Source of the DNA: Weissella confusa
Lineage (GTDB): Bacteria > Bacillota > Bacilli > Lactobacillales > Lactobacillaceae
DNA length: 64,000 nucleotides
NCBI GenBank assembly: GCA_014332815.1
Contig: JACSZT010000006.1
Location: 1 to 64,000, forward strand
Direction: 5' to 3'
A program made the position numbers and the translations under genes. Below are positions 62,571-64,000 of this stretch, piece after piece; position 1 is the stretch's first letter, and each line of letters opens with the position of its first letter. The notes under the pieces were generated by a model. The model saw only the letters and a program-made list of their open reading frames with translations. It made no database searches and was not told the origin of the DNA.

Positions 62571-62774
62571 TGGTTCAATATTACGGTTATGTTAATCAAT
62601 TTTTGTGCATAGTTCATTCACAATGTGTGAAATGTATCACAAGTCAAATAAAGTAAAATCGATTAACGTATGTTCAGGGTATGTTGCTTGTATATCGTTT
62701 ATCGTCCTATTCATATTTGGTAAGCATTTAGGGAGTTTGTCGAAAAACATAACACATGGTATAAATAACGGTGT

Positions 62775-62790
62775 TAGAAAGCGCTTTCAA
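62775..62790 (+). promoter_or_regulatory. cre-like site before GH3 gene
   Basis: TAGAAAGCGCTTTCAA: palindromic core GAAAGCGCTTTC, one base from the cre consensus. It lies 43 bases before the start, where CcpA would block transcription during growth on preferred sugars. The rest of the 262-base gap shows no gene. Confidence 0.65.
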
Positions 62791-62832
62791 AATTACTATT
62801 AATTGAAATGATCTATGTTTAGGAGTATTGAT

Positions 62833-64000
62833 ATGACCCAGCAACTCACACACGAAGAAGCCCGTCGCCAAGCTAAGGCGATTGTCGACCAAATGACGAT
62901 TGATGAAAAGATCGGCCAAATTAAGTATGAAGCACCAGCCATTGACCGTTTGAACATTCCGGAATACAACTACTGGAATGAAGCGTTGCACGGTGTGGCA
63001 CGTGCAGGTGTGGCGACGGTTTTCCCACAAGCAATTGGGCTTGCGGCAACGTTTGATGACCACTTGATTAATGAAATTGCCGATGTGATTGGAACGGAAG
63101 GACGTGCAAAGTATAACGAATTTACGAAGCATGATGACCGTGATATTTACAAGGGATTGACGTTCTGGTCACCTAACGTGAATATTTTCCGTGATCCACG
63201 TTGGGGTCGTGGTCATGAAACGTATGGTGAAGATCCATTCTTGACGTCAAAGTTTGGTGTGGCATTCATCAAGGGATTGCAAGGGCAAGCTAAGTACTTG
63301 AAGTTGGCTGCAACGGCAAAGCACTTCGCTGTCCACTCAGGTCCGGAAGGTTTGCGTCACGGCTTTGATGCAGTCGTATCAGACAAGGACTTGTACGAGA
63401 CGTACTTGCCAGCTTTCAAGGCAGCGGTTGAAGAGGCCGATGTTGAAAGCATCATGACGGCGTATAACGCAGTTGATGGCGTACCAGCTTCAGTTAGTGA
63501 AATGTTGTTGAAGGACATTTTGCATGATAAGTGGTCATTTGAAGGGCACGTCGTTTCAGATTACATGGCGCCAGAAGATGTGCATGAGAACCACAAGTAT
63601 ACAAAGGATGCGGCTGAAACGATGGGATTGGCCATCAAGGCCGGCTTGAACTTGGTTGCTGGTCACATCGAACAATCTTTGCATGAAGCGTTGGACCGTG
63701 GGTTGGTGACTGAAGAAGAAATTACCAATGCAGTTATTTCACTCTACGCAACGCGTGTCCGTCTAGGAATGTTTGCAACGGATAATGAGTACGATGCCAT
63801 TCCGTACGAAGCGAACGATACAAAGGCACACAATAACTTGTCAGAAATTGCGGCTGAGAAGTCATTTGTTTTGTTGAAGAATGATGGCGTTTTGCCACTT
63901 CACAAGGAAACGATGGAAGCGATTTCCGTTGTTGGGCCAAATGCGCACTCAGAAATCGCTTTGTTGGGTAACTACTTCGGTACACCATCACGTTCATATA
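62833..64000 (+). CDS. Family 3 glycoside hydrolase (beta-xylosidase/glucosidase type), partial
   Basis: 389 codons present; the gene runs off the right edge. TAGGAG precedes ATG 62833. GH3 features in order: MTIDEKIGQIKY, YYWNEALHGVARAG-type stretch (NYWNEALHGVARAGVATVFP), SPNVNIFRDPRWGRGHETYG, AATAKHFAVHSGPEG with substrate-binding Lys-His, and nucleophile Asp in EGHVVSDYMAPEDV. The HGVAR...ATVFPQ pattern is closer to beta-xylosidases (BxlB-like), but beta-glucosidase activity is also possible. No signal peptide, so it acts on imported short sugars. The cre-like site suggests catabolite control. Confidence 0.9.
   Translation, partial: MTQQLTHEEARRQAKAIVDQMTIDEKIGQIKYEAPAIDRLNIPEYNYWNEALHGVARAGVATVFPQAIGLAATFDDHLINEIADVIGTEGRAKYNEFTKHDDRDIYKGLTFWSPNVNIFRDPRWGRGHETYGEDPFLTSKFGVAFIKGLQGQAKYLKLAATAKHFAVHSGPEGLRHGFDAVVSDKDLYETYLPAFKAAVEEADVESIMTAYNAVDGVPASVSEMLLKDILHDKWSFEGHVVSDYMAPEDVHENHKYTKDAAETMGLAIKAGLNLVAGHIEQSLHEALDRGLVTEEEITNAVISLYATRVRLGMFATDNEYDAIPYEANDTKAHNNLSEIAAEKSFVLLKNDGVLPLHKETMEAISVVGPNAHSEIALLGNYFGTPSRSY

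Overview
This looks like chromosomal DNA of a Weissella-type lactic acid bacterium. The grounds are a FemX peptidoglycan-bridge ligase that closely matches the W. viridescens protein as I remember it, a strong core codon preference (TTG for Leu, AAG for Lys, CAA for Gln), T-box, cre, GlnR and WalR-type signals typical of Firmicutes, and lactate and acetolactate genes. Species cannot be fixed from the window alone.

Left end (1-5253) is accessory. It holds a decayed phage-like segment with two degenerate copies of one small regulator-like gene, a noncoding block bounded by 11-base inverted repeats, and then a tightly coupled four-gene operon (small membrane protein, coiled-coil protein, large HNH-like plus membrane protein, tiny membrane peptide). 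This operon has non-core codon use and is my best candidate for an undescribed system.

5271-13429: a VIT-type transporter, a three-gene polysaccharide synthase operon (PgaC-like family 2 glycosyltransferase and two membrane proteins), then pyruvate metabolism: ldh, alsS, alsD and a zinc-type dehydrogenase-like gene.

13471-25562: a LysM-CHAP wall hydrolase behind a WalR-like box, an NlpC/P60-like protein whose catalytic residues appear lost, then housekeeping genes (dut, radA, PIN/TRAM protein, gltX, secA, prfB, fba). A 215-base, highly structured, apparently non-coding RNA lies between gltX and secA.

25585-37314: a nucleotidase, two paralogous Mga-type regulators 5.3 kb apart, a DoxX protein, a DUF2325 gene broken into three frames, femX, an rRNA methyltransferase, an HD protein, an MFS transporter and an HxlR regulator.

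37430-58937: T-box-controlled pheST, mltG, recQ, greA, yfhO, a class B penicillin-binding protein, a folate enzyme, a rhomboid protease, yqgQ-glk with a cre site, two LysM surface proteins, a degenerate rhodanese, DUF3042, a glycerophosphodiesterase, miaA and the GlnR-autoregulated glnRA pair.

59080-64000: a three-gene host operon of unknown function, tRNA-Arg(UCU), an L21 leader with rplU-rpmA lacking the usual protease gene between them, and the start of a family 3 glycoside hydrolase behind a cre-like site. Most transcription units end in strong intrinsic terminators, many of them bidirectional.
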